Shown in pieces: positions 51,894-60,092 of a stretch of 64,000 nucleotides of DNA. Positions within the stretch are counted from its first letter, which is position 1; each line of letters begins with the position of its first letter. Both the position numbers and the translations under genes were made by a program. The stretch comes from Antiquaquibacter metalliresistens (lineage in GTDB: Bacteria; Actinomycetota; Actinomycetes; Actinomycetales; Microbacteriaceae), in NCBI RefSeq assembly GCF_029211225.1, contig NZ_JARGEM010000002.1, positions 434,001-498,000 on the forward strand. The letters run 5' to 3'. Under the pieces are notes generated by a model. The model was given only the letters and a program-made list of their open reading frames with translations, was not told the DNA's origin and searched no databases.

Positions 51894-52639
51894 CAGGCGG
51901 TCACCCCGCCGTCGATGACGAAGTCCTGCCCGGTGCAATAGCTGCTCGCGTCGCTCGCGAGGAAGGCGATCAGGTTCGAGACCTCCTCGGGGCGCCCCGC
52001 GCGCGGGATCGGGATGGTCGAGATGAAGCCGACGCCCTGACGCGTCTGCTCGCTGATCATCGGGGTGTCGACGGCGCCCGGGCACACGGCGTTGACCCGG
52101 ATGCCGTACGGGCCGTACTCGCGCGCCACCGAACGCGTGGCACCCCGCAGGCCGAACTTCGAGGCGGAGTACGGCACACGGCCCGGGGCGCCCTCGAGAC
52201 CCGCGGTCGAGCTGACGTTGATGATCGAACCGCCCCGATCGCGCATCAGGGGCAGCACCTCGCGCATGCCGATCATGGGCCCCACGAGATTGATCTCGAG
52301 CGTGCGGCGCAGGAGTGCGTCGTCGGAGTCGGCGAGGGGTGCCACCGGCGAGTACCCCGCGTTGTTGACGAGCACGTCGATGCGACCGAACCGCTCCCGC
52401 GCGAGAGCGACGACCGCCTGCCAATCGGCCGTCGAAGTCACGTCGTGCGCGACGCCGACCGACTCGCCGCCGAGGGCGGCCGCGAGCGCGACCACGCTCG
52501 CTTCATCGACGTCGGTGAGGATGATGCGCGCCCCGAGCTCGTGCAGCAGGGCGGCATGGGCGCGCCCCTGCCCGCCCGCGGCACCGGTGAGCACCACGAC
52601 CTTGCCGTCGAGCTGCAGGATGCGGTCGGTCGCGGTCAT
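51893..52639 (-). CDS. Short-chain dehydrogenase/reductase
   Basis: 248 aa classical SDR: LTGAAGGQGRAHAALL, NNAGYSP, Ser in NVSSTAGLEGAPG, YSASK, CPGAVDTPM. The GGQGRAH form of the nucleotide motif with a preceding D in the sugar loop (LTDVDE) indicates NAD preference. It probably oxidises a hydroxyl group on a steroid-derived intermediate. First gene of a two-gene operon with the PaaY-like protein, divergent from the VOC gene with a KstR2-like site between. Confidence 0.82.
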   Translation of the reverse strand: MTATDRILQLDGKVVVLTGAAGGQGRAHAALLHELGARIILTDVDEASVVALAAALGGESVGVAHDVTSTADWQAVVALARERFGRIDVLVNNAGYSPVAPLADSDDALLRRTLEINLVGPMIGMREVLPLMRDRGGSIINVSSTAGLEGAPGRVPYSASKFGLRGATRSVAREYGPYGIRVNAVCPGAVDTPMISEQTRQGVGFISTIPIPRAGRPEEVSNLIAFLASDASSYCTGQDFVIDGGVTA

Positions 52640-52664
52640 GTCAATCCACCTTCGCTAGAGTCTG

Positions 52665-52678
52665 AGCAAACGCTTGAT
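52665..52678. promoter_or_regulatory. KstR2-like operator (SDR/VOC)
   Basis: AGCAAACGCTTGAT matches AnCAAGnnCTTGnT at all but one defined position (A for G in the left arm). It lies just downstream of TAGAGT (52656-52661), a plausible -10 for the VOC gene, and 25 bp before the SDR start. Confidence 0.65.
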
Positions 52679-52692
52679 CGAGAGGAGCGGGC

Positions 52693-53130
52693 ATGGTCGT
52701 GCACCACGCAGGAATCACCGTGAGCGACCTGGATGCGGCCGCGGACTTCTTCGTGCACCTCACCGGTGGCGAACTGCTGGGCCCGTACGAGAAGAGCGGA
52801 CCGGCGATCGACGCCGTCACGGGATACGTCGGCGTCGTGGTGCGGCAGGCCTTCGTGCGGCTGCCCGGTGACGCCACGCTCATCGAGTTGCTGGAGTACC
52901 GCGGCGGTTCGGGCGTGCGCATCGACCCCGACAACGGCAGCATCGGCGCGATGCACGTCGCGCTCGTCGTCGACGATCTCGACGCCACGCTGGACCGACT
53001 CGCGGCGCGCGGCGTGACCAGGCTCTCCGACCCCATCACCGCCACGAGCGGACCGCTCGAGCACCACCGGCTGCTGTACGTGCTCGGACCCGACGACGTG
53101 CGCGTCGAGCTCATCGAGGCGCCACGCTGA
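52693..53130 (+). CDS. VOC-superfamily protein (glyoxalase/methylmalonyl-CoA epimerase fold)
   Basis: 145 aa with two beta-alpha-beta-beta-beta modules: VHHAGITVSDLDAAADFFVHL and GAMHVALVVDDLDATLDRLAARG, with metal ligands likely His (HHAG), Glu (LIELLEY), His (MHVAL) and Glu (VELIEAP). The length fits methylmalonyl-CoA epimerase, and steroid degradation yields propionyl-CoA, but the family is broad and an isomerase acting on a pathway intermediate is as likely. Transcribed alone behind a KstR2-like site with ribosome site GAGGAG. Confidence 0.7.
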   Translation: MVVHHAGITVSDLDAAADFFVHLTGGELLGPYEKSGPAIDAVTGYVGVVVRQAFVRLPGDATLIELLEYRGGSGVRIDPDNGSIGAMHVALVVDDLDATLDRLAARGVTRLSDPITATSGPLEHHRLLYVLGPDDVRVELIEAPR

Positions 53131-53137
53131 CCGGCGG

Positions 53138-53866
53138 TCACTTGCCCACCGCCGTCCACCCGCCGTCCACGGGCAGCGTCTGACCCGTGACGAATCCGGC
53201 GTCGCACAGCAGGTAGACGATCGAGGCCGCCATCTCCTCGGGCGAGGCGAGCCTTCCGAGCGGGGACCGTCGCTCGATCGCTCCCACGTCGTAGCCGCCG
53301 TCGATCATCTCCTGCACCATCGGGGTGAGGGTGTGCCCCGGGGCGACGCCGTTGACGCGCACCCCGAGCGGGGCCCATTCGATCGCCAGGTTCGCGGTCA
53401 GCTGACGCACGGCCGCCTTCGCGGTGCCGTAGTCGGCCTGGTTCGGCCAGCCGCCGTAGGCGGTGGTGGAGGAGACCGTCACGATCGATGCCGCGCGGCC
53501 CTGCAGCCGCCGCACGACCGATCTGGCCACCACGAGCGTGCCGATCACGTGCACGTCCAGCACCCGGCGTGTGCGCTCGAGATCGAGCTCGAGCGCCGGC
53601 ACGAACTCCCCGCGGACGCCGTGACAGGTCACCAAGCCCGTCACGATCCCCGAACGCGTCTCCGCCGCGGCCAGGGCGACCTCCACCGCGACCTCGTCGC
53701 TGCAGTCGACCGCGGCGAATCCGACCCCGGCCGCACTCGGCTGCTGCAGGTCGAACACCGTGATCGCGTGGCCGCGTTCGAGCAGAATCCCCACCACCGC
53801 AGCACCGATGCCGCTGCTGCCCCCGGTGACGAGCGTGTGCGGCGCTGTGGTGCTGGTGTCTGCCAT
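53138..53866 (-). CDS. Short-chain dehydrogenase/reductase
   Basis: 242 aa. TGGSSGIGAAVV, CHGVRGEF in place of the usual NNAG, Ser in VSSTTAYGGWPN, YGTAK and APGHTLTPM. The loss of NNAG with CHG in its place is uncommon. Probably an NAD-dependent alcohol dehydrogenase of the steroid pathway. It is divergent from the second ipdAB pair, sharing one KstR2-like site, and converges on the VOC gene with 7 bp between the stops. Confidence 0.8.
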   Translation of the reverse strand: MADTSTTAPHTLVTGGSSGIGAAVVGILLERGHAITVFDLQQPSAAGVGFAAVDCSDEVAVEVALAAAETRSGIVTGLVTCHGVRGEFVPALELDLERTRRVLDVHVIGTLVVARSVVRRLQGRAASIVTVSSTTAYGGWPNQADYGTAKAAVRQLTANLAIEWAPLGVRVNGVAPGHTLTPMVQEMIDGGYDVGAIERRSPLGRLASPEEMAASIVYLLCDAGFVTGQTLPVDGGWTAVGK

Positions 53867-53922
53867 CTCGTCCTCCTCGACGACCCCGGAGGGCGTGGTG
53901 ATTCATGGTACTGTGGCAACCA

Positions 53923-53936
53923 AACAAGCGCTAGGT
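53923..53936. promoter_or_regulatory. KstR2-like operator (SDR/ipdAB copy 2)
   Basis: AACAAGCGCTAGGT fits AnCAAGnnCTTGnT except for A in place of T in the right arm. It lies 8 bp downstream of TACTGT (53909-53914), a plausible -10 for the plus-strand genes, so a bound repressor would cover the transcription start. Confidence 0.65.
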
Positions 53937-53966
53937 TTCGCAGCGTCGCGACATGAGGAGCGGGGA

Positions 53967-54833
53967 ATGCTCGATAAGACGATGAGCCTCGATGAGGCCG
54001 TCGCGTCCATCGAATCCGGCATGACGGTGGGCATCGGGGGCTGGGGTTCGCGGCGCAAGCCGATGGCGCTCGTGCGCGCGCTGCTGCGCACCGAGGTCAC
54101 CGACCTCACGATCGTCGCCTTCGGCGGGCCCGACGTCGGACTCCTCGTCGAGGCCGGCAAGGCGCGCAAGGTCGTCTACGGCTTCGTGTCGCTCGACAGC
54201 ATCCCGCTCGATCCGCTCTTCACGCGGGCACGCGAACGCGGCGGGCTCGAGGTCGAGGAGTACGACGAGGGCATGTTCGTCACCGGCCTGCGCGCCGCCG
54301 CCGCGCGTCTGTCGTTCCTGCCGACCCGTGCGGGGCTCGGCTCCGACGTGCTCGCCGCCAACCCGAGCTTGCGCATGGTGGCATCCCCCTACGACGACGA
54401 GGAGTACGTCGCCATGAAGGCGCTGCCGCTCGACGTCGCCCTGTTGCACGCCAATCGCAGCGACAGCGCGGGCAACGCCCAGTTCCTCGGGCCGGACCCC
54501 TACTTCGACGACCTGTTCGCGATGGCGGCGACCCGCACGTTCCTGAGCGCCGAGCGCGTCATCCCGACGGAGCGACTGCTCGACGAGGGCTCGTTCCACA
54601 CCCTGATGTTCAGTCGCATGTACGTCACCGGCGTGATCGAGGCGCCCGGCGGAGCCCACTTCACGGCCTGCGAGCCCGACTACGACCGCGACGAGGCGTT
54701 CCAGCGCCACTACGCCCAGTCGGCGCGCGACGACGCGGCCTGGCTCGAGTTCAGTCGCGAGTTCCTGGGCGGCGATGAGGCCGACTACCGCGATGCCGTG
54801 GCGCGTTTCGCCGCACGGAAGGACGAGAACTGA
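53967..54833 (+). CDS. IpdA-like alpha subunit (copy 2)
   Basis: 288 aa. The same opening as copy 1 (SGMTVGIGGWGSRRKPMALVRAL, FGGPDVGLL), then YDEGMFVTGLRAAAARL, SDSAGNAQFLGPDPYFDDLF and VIEAPGGAHFT with DYDRDEAFQRHYAQSA. These later blocks are closer to mycobacterial IpdA than those of copy 1. GGAG lies 7-10 bases before the ATG. It is followed without a gap by its beta subunit. Substrate: either the same ring-C intermediate or a related one with other substituents. Confidence 0.8.
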   Translation: MLDKTMSLDEAVASIESGMTVGIGGWGSRRKPMALVRALLRTEVTDLTIVAFGGPDVGLLVEAGKARKVVYGFVSLDSIPLDPLFTRARERGGLEVEEYDEGMFVTGLRAAAARLSFLPTRAGLGSDVLAANPSLRMVASPYDDEEYVAMKALPLDVALLHANRSDSAGNAQFLGPDPYFDDLFAMAATRTFLSAERVIPTERLLDEGSFHTLMFSRMYVTGVIEAPGGAHFTACEPDYDRDEAFQRHYAQSARDDAAWLEFSREFLGGDEADYRDAVARFAARKDEN

Positions 54834-55585
54834 TGCCCGCCACCACCGCCGAGGTCTGCATCGCCGCGTGCGCCGACACCTACCGCGAGTCGGGCGAGGT
54901 GCTCGCGCACGCCGTCGGCACCATCCCGACGATCGGCGCGCGCCTGGCCAAGCTCACGTTCGCGCCGCAGATCGTGCTCACCGACGGCGAGGCATTCCTC
55001 ATGAGCGAGCCGCCACCGCTCGGGGCGACGGCCGCCGCCGGTGGCGTGATCGAGGGCTGGGCGCCGTTCCGTCGCATCTTCGACATCCTCGCGACGGGCC
55101 GGCGGCAGAGCATGATGGGGGCGAGCCAGATCGATGCCTTCGGCAACCAGAACATCTCCCTCATCGGCGACTGGAACACCCCGAAGCGCCAGCTCATCGG
55201 CGTGCGCGGCGCGCCCGGCAACACCGTCAACCATCGCGTGGACTACTGGGTGGCGCGCCACAGCGCGCGACTGTTCGTGCCGAAGGTGGACATGGTCTCG
55301 GGCGTCGGCAACGACCGCGCTCGCGCCGGGGGTGCCGCCATGCGCTTCCACCACCTCGGCGTGATCGTGACGAACCTCGCCGTACTGGACTTCGACGAGC
55401 AGGGGCGCGTGAAGGTCAAGTCGCTGCACCCCGGCGTGACGGCCGAACAGGTGCGCGAGAACACGGGCTTCGAGATCGAGATCGGGGATGCCCCGACCAC
55501 GCGCATCCCGAACGCCGAAGAACTCCGCCTCATCCGCGAGGTGCTCGACCCGCGGGCCAAGCGCACGCGAGAAGTGCCGGACTGA
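54833..55585 (+). CDS. IpdB-like beta subunit (copy 2)
   Basis: 250 aa. LTDGEAFLMSEPPP, VIEGWAPFRRIFDILATGRRQSMMGASQIDAFGNQNIS, GVRGAPGNTVNH, YWVARHSARLFVPKVDMVSGVG and SLHPGV. The IEGW, GNQNIS and PGNT blocks equal those of mycobacterial IpdB and are altered in copy 1, while copy 1 retains others. It overlaps its alpha subunit as TGATG. It converges with the KstR2 gene, 14 bp between stops. Confidence 0.8.
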   Translation: MPATTAEVCIAACADTYRESGEVLAHAVGTIPTIGARLAKLTFAPQIVLTDGEAFLMSEPPPLGATAAAGGVIEGWAPFRRIFDILATGRRQSMMGASQIDAFGNQNISLIGDWNTPKRQLIGVRGAPGNTVNHRVDYWVARHSARLFVPKVDMVSGVGNDRARAGGAAMRFHHLGVIVTNLAVLDFDEQGRVKVKSLHPGVTAEQVRENTGFEIEIGDAPTTRIPNAEELRLIREVLDPRAKRTREVPD

Positions 55586-55599
55586 CCCGAATGCGACCC

Positions 55600-56235
55600 T
55601 CAGTGCGACGAAGCGCTTGCGGGATCCAGCATCCCGTGATGCAGCAGGGCGAGACACTGGTCCCGCACGGTCTCGACGGTGTTGCGCCCGCCGTGGCGGT
55701 ACCACTTGACGGTCGCCCACACCGCGTCGCGGATGAAGCGGTAGGTCAGCTGCACGTCGAGCTCGGGGCGGAACACGCCGGCCGCCTGGCCTGCGCGCAT
55801 CGTGCTGAGCCAGATCATCTCGATCTGCTGACTCTTCTCCGCGACGAACTCGAACCCGCGCTGCCGGTAGAGGAACGACGATTCGTTCTGGTACAGGGCC
55901 ACGGCATCGGGCTTGGAGTCGATCGTGACGAACGCGTAGGCGATGAGCTCGTCGAAGGTCTCGCGCGGGTCGAGCCCGGCATCGGAGATCGTCTGGAATC
56001 GCGCGAGCAGGTCATCGAGGAAGCTCCGAAGGATCTCCTCGAGAATGGCCTCCTTGGAGGAGAAGTGGTGGTACAGGCTGCCCGAGAGGATCCCGGCCTC
56101 ATCCGCGATGTCGCGCACCGTCGTCGCGGAGTAGCCGCGCGAGGCGATGAGGTGGGCGGCGATGAGCAGCAGCTGATCCCGACGGCTCTGCGGTGCTCCG
56201 GTGGCCGGGTCCTGGATGATGGGATTGCTGGTCAT
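55600..56235 (-). CDS. kstR2: KstR2-like TetR repressor of the CD-ring regulon
   Basis: 211 aa. The DNA-binding domain SRRDQLLLIAAHLIASRGYSATTVRDIADEAGILSGSLYHHFSSKEAI matches KstR2 closely, including the recognition helix GILSGSLYHHF. The C-terminal domain ends with DVQLTYRFIRDAVWATVKWYRHGG, again the KstR2 pattern. In mycobacteria it is released from DNA by HIP-CoA, the FadD3 product. It is divergent from fadD3 with a near-perfect operator between, as expected for autoregulation. Confidence 0.88.
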   Translation of the reverse strand: MTSNPIIQDPATGAPQSRRDQLLLIAAHLIASRGYSATTVRDIADEAGILSGSLYHHFSSKEAILEEILRSFLDDLLARFQTISDAGLDPRETFDELIAYAFVTIDSKPDAVALYQNESSFLYRQRGFEFVAEKSQQIEMIWLSTMRAGQAAGVFRPELDVQLTYRFIRDAVWATVKWYRHGGRNTVETVRDQCLALLHHGMLDPASASSH

Positions 56236-56258
56236 CGGCGAGTCTCCCTGCGGTCTTG

Positions 56259-56272
56259 TACAAGCACTTGCT
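56259..56272. promoter_or_regulatory. KstR2-like operator (kstR2/fadD3)
   Basis: TACAAGCACTTGCT matches AnCAAGnnCTTGnT except for the first base. An overlapping second palindrome, CTTG-TA-CAAG (56255-56264), shares the CAAG half, so two dimers could compete or a larger complex form. It lies 24 bp before the kstR2 start and 86 bp before fadD3. Confidence 0.7.
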
Positions 56273-56357
56273 CAGTGTGCCGTATCCGCGGGCGCTTCGG
56301 CGACATCCGCGACGGCCGATTCTTCCGACGCGACCGCATTCCAACGATGGGATACCG

Positions 56358-57986
56358 ATGAACGCCAACCCCGACGACCGCACGATTCCGGGGATGCTCG
56401 CCGCCGCGGCCGAGCGCTACGACGAGCACCTCGCCGTCGTCGACGGACCGCAGCGGGTGAGCTACCGCGGACTGTACGAGCTCGTGCGACGCGCCGCGCG
56501 CGCCTACCTCGCTCAGGGCGTGCGCCGCGGAGACCGGGTCGCGGTGTGGGCGCCCAACCGGCTCGAGTTCATCGTCGCCATGCTCGGGGCGCAGTCGATC
56601 GGGGCCGCCGTGGTGCCGCTGAACACGCGCTACACCGGCCGCGAGGCGCACGTGATCCTCGAGCGCTCCGGCAGCTCGGTGCTCGTCGTCGCCGACGGCT
56701 TCCTCGGCAAGGACTACACGCATCTGCTGCAGGATGCCGGCCGCGCCGAGCACGCGGACGACCCGTCGTCACCGGTGGTCGGCCTACCCCAGCTGCGACT
56801 CATCGTCGACCTCGACGATGCCGCCGCCGGTCCCGGCGAGTTGAGCTGGCCGCAGTTCCTCGCCCTCGGCGACGCCGACGCGGAGGAGGCGCTGGACGCC
56901 GCCATGGCGGCGGTGACCGCGGAGGACATCGTCGACATCCTCTACACCTCGGGCACCACCGGTGTGCCGAAGGGCGTCATGAGCGCCCACCGTCAGACGC
57001 TCGGCGTGGCGCGCGCCTGGGCGGCCGGCGCGAACCTGTCGCCGGACGACCGCTACGCCATCGTGAACCCCTTCTTCCACGGCTTCGGCTACAAGGCCGG
57101 GATGACCTCGTCCCTTGTCGCGGGCGCCACCATCTACCCCGTGGCCACGTTCGACACCGACCAGCTGCTGACCCTGATCCAGACGGAGCGCATCACCGTG
57201 ATGCCGGGCGTGCCGACGATCTTCACGTCCCTGCTCGACCACCCCCGCCTTCGGGAGTACGACCTCTCGTCGTTGCGGTTCGCGGTCGCCGGTGCGACGG
57301 CGGCTCCCGCGACCCTGTTCCGCGACATGGTCGAGATCCTCGGGTTCGAGACGATCGCGCAGGCCTACGGGCTCACCGAGTGCATCGTCGCGACGATGTC
57401 GCGCCCCGGCGAGACCCTCGAGCACGCGGCCCAGACGACCGGGCCGGCGGTGGCGGGCACCGAAATCCGGGTGATCGACACCGAAGGCCGTGACGTGCCC
57501 GTCGGCGAGGACGGCGAGATCCTGCTGCGCGGCGACAACGTGATGCTCGGGTACTTCCACGACGAGGAGGCGACGCGCGCGGCGATCGATCCCGAGGGCT
57601 GGTTCCACACCGGTGACATCGGGCGCCTCGATGAGCACGGCTGCCTCAAGATCACCGACCGACTGAAGGACATGTACATCGTCGGCGGGTTCAACGTGTA
57701 CCCGGCGGAGGTCGAGAACGTGCTGCGCCAGCATCCGGCCGTCAACGAGTCCGCCGTGATCGGGTTGGATGACGCCCGCCTCGGCGCCGTGGGCCGGGCC
57801 TACGTCGCGCTGCTGCACGACGCCGACCCCAAGCCCGACGCGAGCGACCTCGACGCGTTCTGCCGAGCGCGCCTGGCGAACTTCAAGGTGCCGCGCGAGT
57901 TCGTCTTCGTCGAAGACTTCCCCCGCAACGCGACCGGCAAGATCATGAAGTCGGAGCTGCGGGAGCTCGCGACCCGCGAGGGCTGA
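56358..57986 (+). CDS. fadD3: FadD3-like HIP-CoA synthetase
   Basis: 542 aa acyl-CoA synthetase: ILYTSGTTGVPKGVMSAH (P-loop, about residue 197), NPFFHGFGYKAGMTSSLVAGAT, AYGLTE, WFHTGDIG, DRLKDMYIVGGFNVYPAEVE and the C-terminal Lys in RNATGKIMKSELREL. The HRQ...W block and FFHGFGYKAG are FadD3 features. It activates 3aalpha-H-4alpha(3'-propanoate)-7abeta-methylhexahydro-1,5-indanedione (HIP) to its CoA ester, the entry step and the source of the KstR2 ligand. No strong ribosome site precedes ATG 56358. Confidence 0.87.
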   Translation: MNANPDDRTIPGMLAAAAERYDEHLAVVDGPQRVSYRGLYELVRRAARAYLAQGVRRGDRVAVWAPNRLEFIVAMLGAQSIGAAVVPLNTRYTGREAHVILERSGSSVLVVADGFLGKDYTHLLQDAGRAEHADDPSSPVVGLPQLRLIVDLDDAAAGPGELSWPQFLALGDADAEEALDAAMAAVTAEDIVDILYTSGTTGVPKGVMSAHRQTLGVARAWAAGANLSPDDRYAIVNPFFHGFGYKAGMTSSLVAGATIYPVATFDTDQLLTLIQTERITVMPGVPTIFTSLLDHPRLREYDLSSLRFAVAGATAAPATLFRDMVEILGFETIAQAYGLTECIVATMSRPGETLEHAAQTTGPAVAGTEIRVIDTEGRDVPVGEDGEILLRGDNVMLGYFHDEEATRAAIDPEGWFHTGDIGRLDEHGCLKITDRLKDMYIVGGFNVYPAEVENVLRQHPAVNESAVIGLDDARLGAVGRAYVALLHDADPKPDASDLDAFCRARLANFKVPREFVFVEDFPRNATGKIMKSELRELATREG

Positions 57987-58000
57987 GCCCCGTCTCGACC

Positions 58001-59221
58001 TCAGCTGAGGCGCTCGAGCACCATCGCCATGCCCTGACCGCCGGCGGCGCACATCGTCTCGACGGCGAACTGCTCGTCGCGCTCCTGCAGGGCGTGGATC
58101 GCCGTGGTCGCCATCCGCGCGCCCGTCATGCCGAACGGGTGGCCGAGCGCGATCGCGCCGCCGTTGACGTTGACCTTGTCCATGTCAATGCCGATGTCCT
58201 CCACACACGGCAGCACCTGCGCGGCGAAGGCCTCGTTGATCTCCATGATGTCGATGTCGGAGACCGAGAGCTTGGCCAGCTCGAGTGCGCGCGCCACCGA
58301 CTGCACCGGACCGAGACCCATGATCTCCGGGCTCACCGCTGACACCGCGGTCGACACGATGCGCGCCAGCGGCGTCAGCCCCAGCTCCTTGGCCTTGCGG
58401 TCGCTCATGATGACGAGGGCCGCTGCGCCGTCGTTGAGCGGGCAGCAGTTGGCGGCGGTCACGGTGCCGTGCTCGCGGAAGACCGGCTTCATGCCGGAGA
58501 TGCCGTCGAGCGTCACACCGGCACGCGGGCCGTCGTCGGTGGTCACCCACGAGCCGTCGGGCAGCAGCACGGGCGTGATGTCGCGCTCCCAGAAGCCACG
58601 AGCGGCCGCCTGCTCGGCGAGATTCTGACTGCGCACGGCGAACTCGTCCTGCGCCTGACGTGAGACGTTGCGGAACTGGGCGACGTTCTCGGCGGTGTCC
58701 CCCATCGCGATGTAGATGTCCGGGATCTCGCCGTGCTCGCGCGGGTCGCTCCAGCGCGCGCCGGGGTCGGCGGCGAGCAGCGCAGTGCGCTCGGCACCCT
58801 TCAGGAAGGCGGGGTTCTTGGTGTCGGGCATCCCGTCCGACTTGCCGGCGCCGAAGCGCGAGACGGTCTCGACACCCGCGGAGATGAAGACGTCGCCCTC
58901 GCCCGCCTTGATCGCGTGGAAGGCCATGCGGGTGGTCTGCACCGACGATGCGCAGTAGCGATGCACGGTGGTGCCGGGCAGGGCGTCGAAGCCGAGCTGC
59001 ATCGCGACCATGCGCGCGATGTTGTAGCCCTGCTCCCCCGCGGGCTGAGCGCAACCGACCATGAGGTCGTCGATCATCGCCGGATCGAGCTCAGGAACGG
59101 CCGCGAGCGCGGCACGCACCATCTGCACGGCGAGGTCATCACCGCGCAGGTCTTTGAGCGACCCCTTGTAGGCGCGGCCGATCGGCGAGCGGACGGCGGA
59201 GACGATGACGGCTTCGGTCAT
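58001..59221 (-). CDS. Thiolase (acetyl-CoA C-acyltransferase)
   Basis: 406 aa. HRYCASSVQTTRMAFHAI (Cys), MEINEAFAAQVL, NGGAIALGHPFGMTGARM (His) and CAAGGQGMAMVLERL (Cys). It differs from the FadA6-like enzyme and resembles general beta-oxidation thiolases (the HRYCASSVQT form). It may split chain or ring fragments to acetyl- or propionyl-CoA. Its start overlaps the SDR stop by ATGA; it converges with fadD3. Confidence 0.85.
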   Translation of the reverse strand: MTEAVIVSAVRSPIGRAYKGSLKDLRGDDLAVQMVRAALAAVPELDPAMIDDLMVGCAQPAGEQGYNIARMVAMQLGFDALPGTTVHRYCASSVQTTRMAFHAIKAGEGDVFISAGVETVSRFGAGKSDGMPDTKNPAFLKGAERTALLAADPGARWSDPREHGEIPDIYIAMGDTAENVAQFRNVSRQAQDEFAVRSQNLAEQAAARGFWERDITPVLLPDGSWVTTDDGPRAGVTLDGISGMKPVFREHGTVTAANCCPLNDGAAALVIMSDRKAKELGLTPLARIVSTAVSAVSPEIMGLGPVQSVARALELAKLSVSDIDIMEINEAFAAQVLPCVEDIGIDMDKVNVNGGAIALGHPFGMTGARMATTAIHALQERDEQFAVETMCAAGGQGMAMVLERLS

Positions 59222-60024
59222 GACGGGGTTCCTTCTGAGCGTTGGGCGAACGAGGCGTGCGGGGTGTGGGCCAGGAAGGCGGGCCATTCGCCGCCCCCGT
59301 CGACATCGAGCACGGCACCGGTGATGTGGCTGGAGAGCGGGGAGGCGAGCACGACGCAGGCCGCGCCGATCTCCCGCGGGTCGGCCAGGCGCCCGCGGGG
59401 AATCGTGGCGGCGACGCGCGCGTAGCTTTCGGCGTCGCCGTAGTGGTCCTCGGCACCGTCGGTCGCGACCAGGCCACAGCTGACGGCGTTCACCCGGATG
59501 CGCGGTGCCCATTCGACGGCGAGGCTGCCGGTCAGACTCTCCAGCGCCGCCTTCGCGGCGCCATAGACGGCGGTGCCGGGACTCGGGCGCCTGGCGCTGA
59601 TGGAGGTGACGTTGACGATGCTGCCGCCGCCTGACTGCCCGGCCATGATCGGGTACACCGCGTGCGAGACCGCGGCGGCGGCGAAGAAGTTGAGGTCGAG
59701 GATCTTGCGGTGCAACCGCAGCGATCCCTCGGCGAACCCGACGAACGGCGCCCCGCCGGCGTTGTTGACGAGCACGTCGATGCGGCCGCGGCGGTCGGAG
59801 ACCTCGCTCACCCAGCGCGCGACCTGCTCATCGTCGCGCACATCGACCGCGCTGAATCGCGCGGTGCGCCCGTCGGTCTCGCGCAGGGTCTCGGGCGTGG
59901 TGCGACCGCAGATCTCGACCTCGGCGCCGGCGCGCAGGAACGTCTCGACGATGCCCTCGCCGACGCCTCGGGCGCCGCCCGTGACGAGCACCACCTGGCC
60001 GGTCAGGTCGATGACGATGGACAT
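59218..60024 (-). CDS. Short-chain dehydrogenase/reductase
   Basis: 268 aa. TGGARGVGEGIVETFLRAGAEVEICGR, NNAGGAPFV, Ser in VTSISARRPSPGT, YGAAK and SCGLVATDG. The EICGR segment after beta-2 suggests NADP use. It is coupled to the thiolase gene, which fits formation of a ketoacyl-CoA followed by thiolysis. Divergent from another SDR gene with a KstR2-like site in the 68-bp gap. Confidence 0.82.
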   Translation of the reverse strand: MSIVIDLTGQVVLVTGGARGVGEGIVETFLRAGAEVEICGRTTPETLRETDGRTARFSAVDVRDDEQVARWVSEVSDRRGRIDVLVNNAGGAPFVGFAEGSLRLHRKILDLNFFAAAAVSHAVYPIMAGQSGGGSIVNVTSISARRPSPGTAVYGAAKAALESLTGSLAVEWAPRIRVNAVSCGLVATDGAEDHYGDAESYARVAATIPRGRLADPREIGAACVVLASPLSSHITGAVLDVDGGGEWPAFLAHTPHASFAQRSEGTPS

Positions 60025-60071
60025 CGTTGGTCTCCTTGCTCCGCGTCTGCGCGGACCTCCCCACTCTACCA

Positions 60072-60085
60072 ACCAAATGCTAGGT
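60072..60085. promoter_or_regulatory. KstR2-like operator overlapping a leaderless -10 (SDR/SDR)
   Basis: ACCAAATGCTAGGT differs from the KstR2 box at two defined positions. Its right arm runs into TAGGTT (60081-60086), which stands six bases before ATG 60093, so operator and -10 overlap and the plus-strand mRNA is leaderless. Confidence 0.6.
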
Positions 60086-60092
60086 TAGTGCG

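Noticed and set aside
58001-59221. Assignment of the second thiolase as FadA5 (side-chain thiolase)
   Set aside because: The active-site block HRYCASSVQT and overall pattern differ from FadA5; it is left as a general thiolase.
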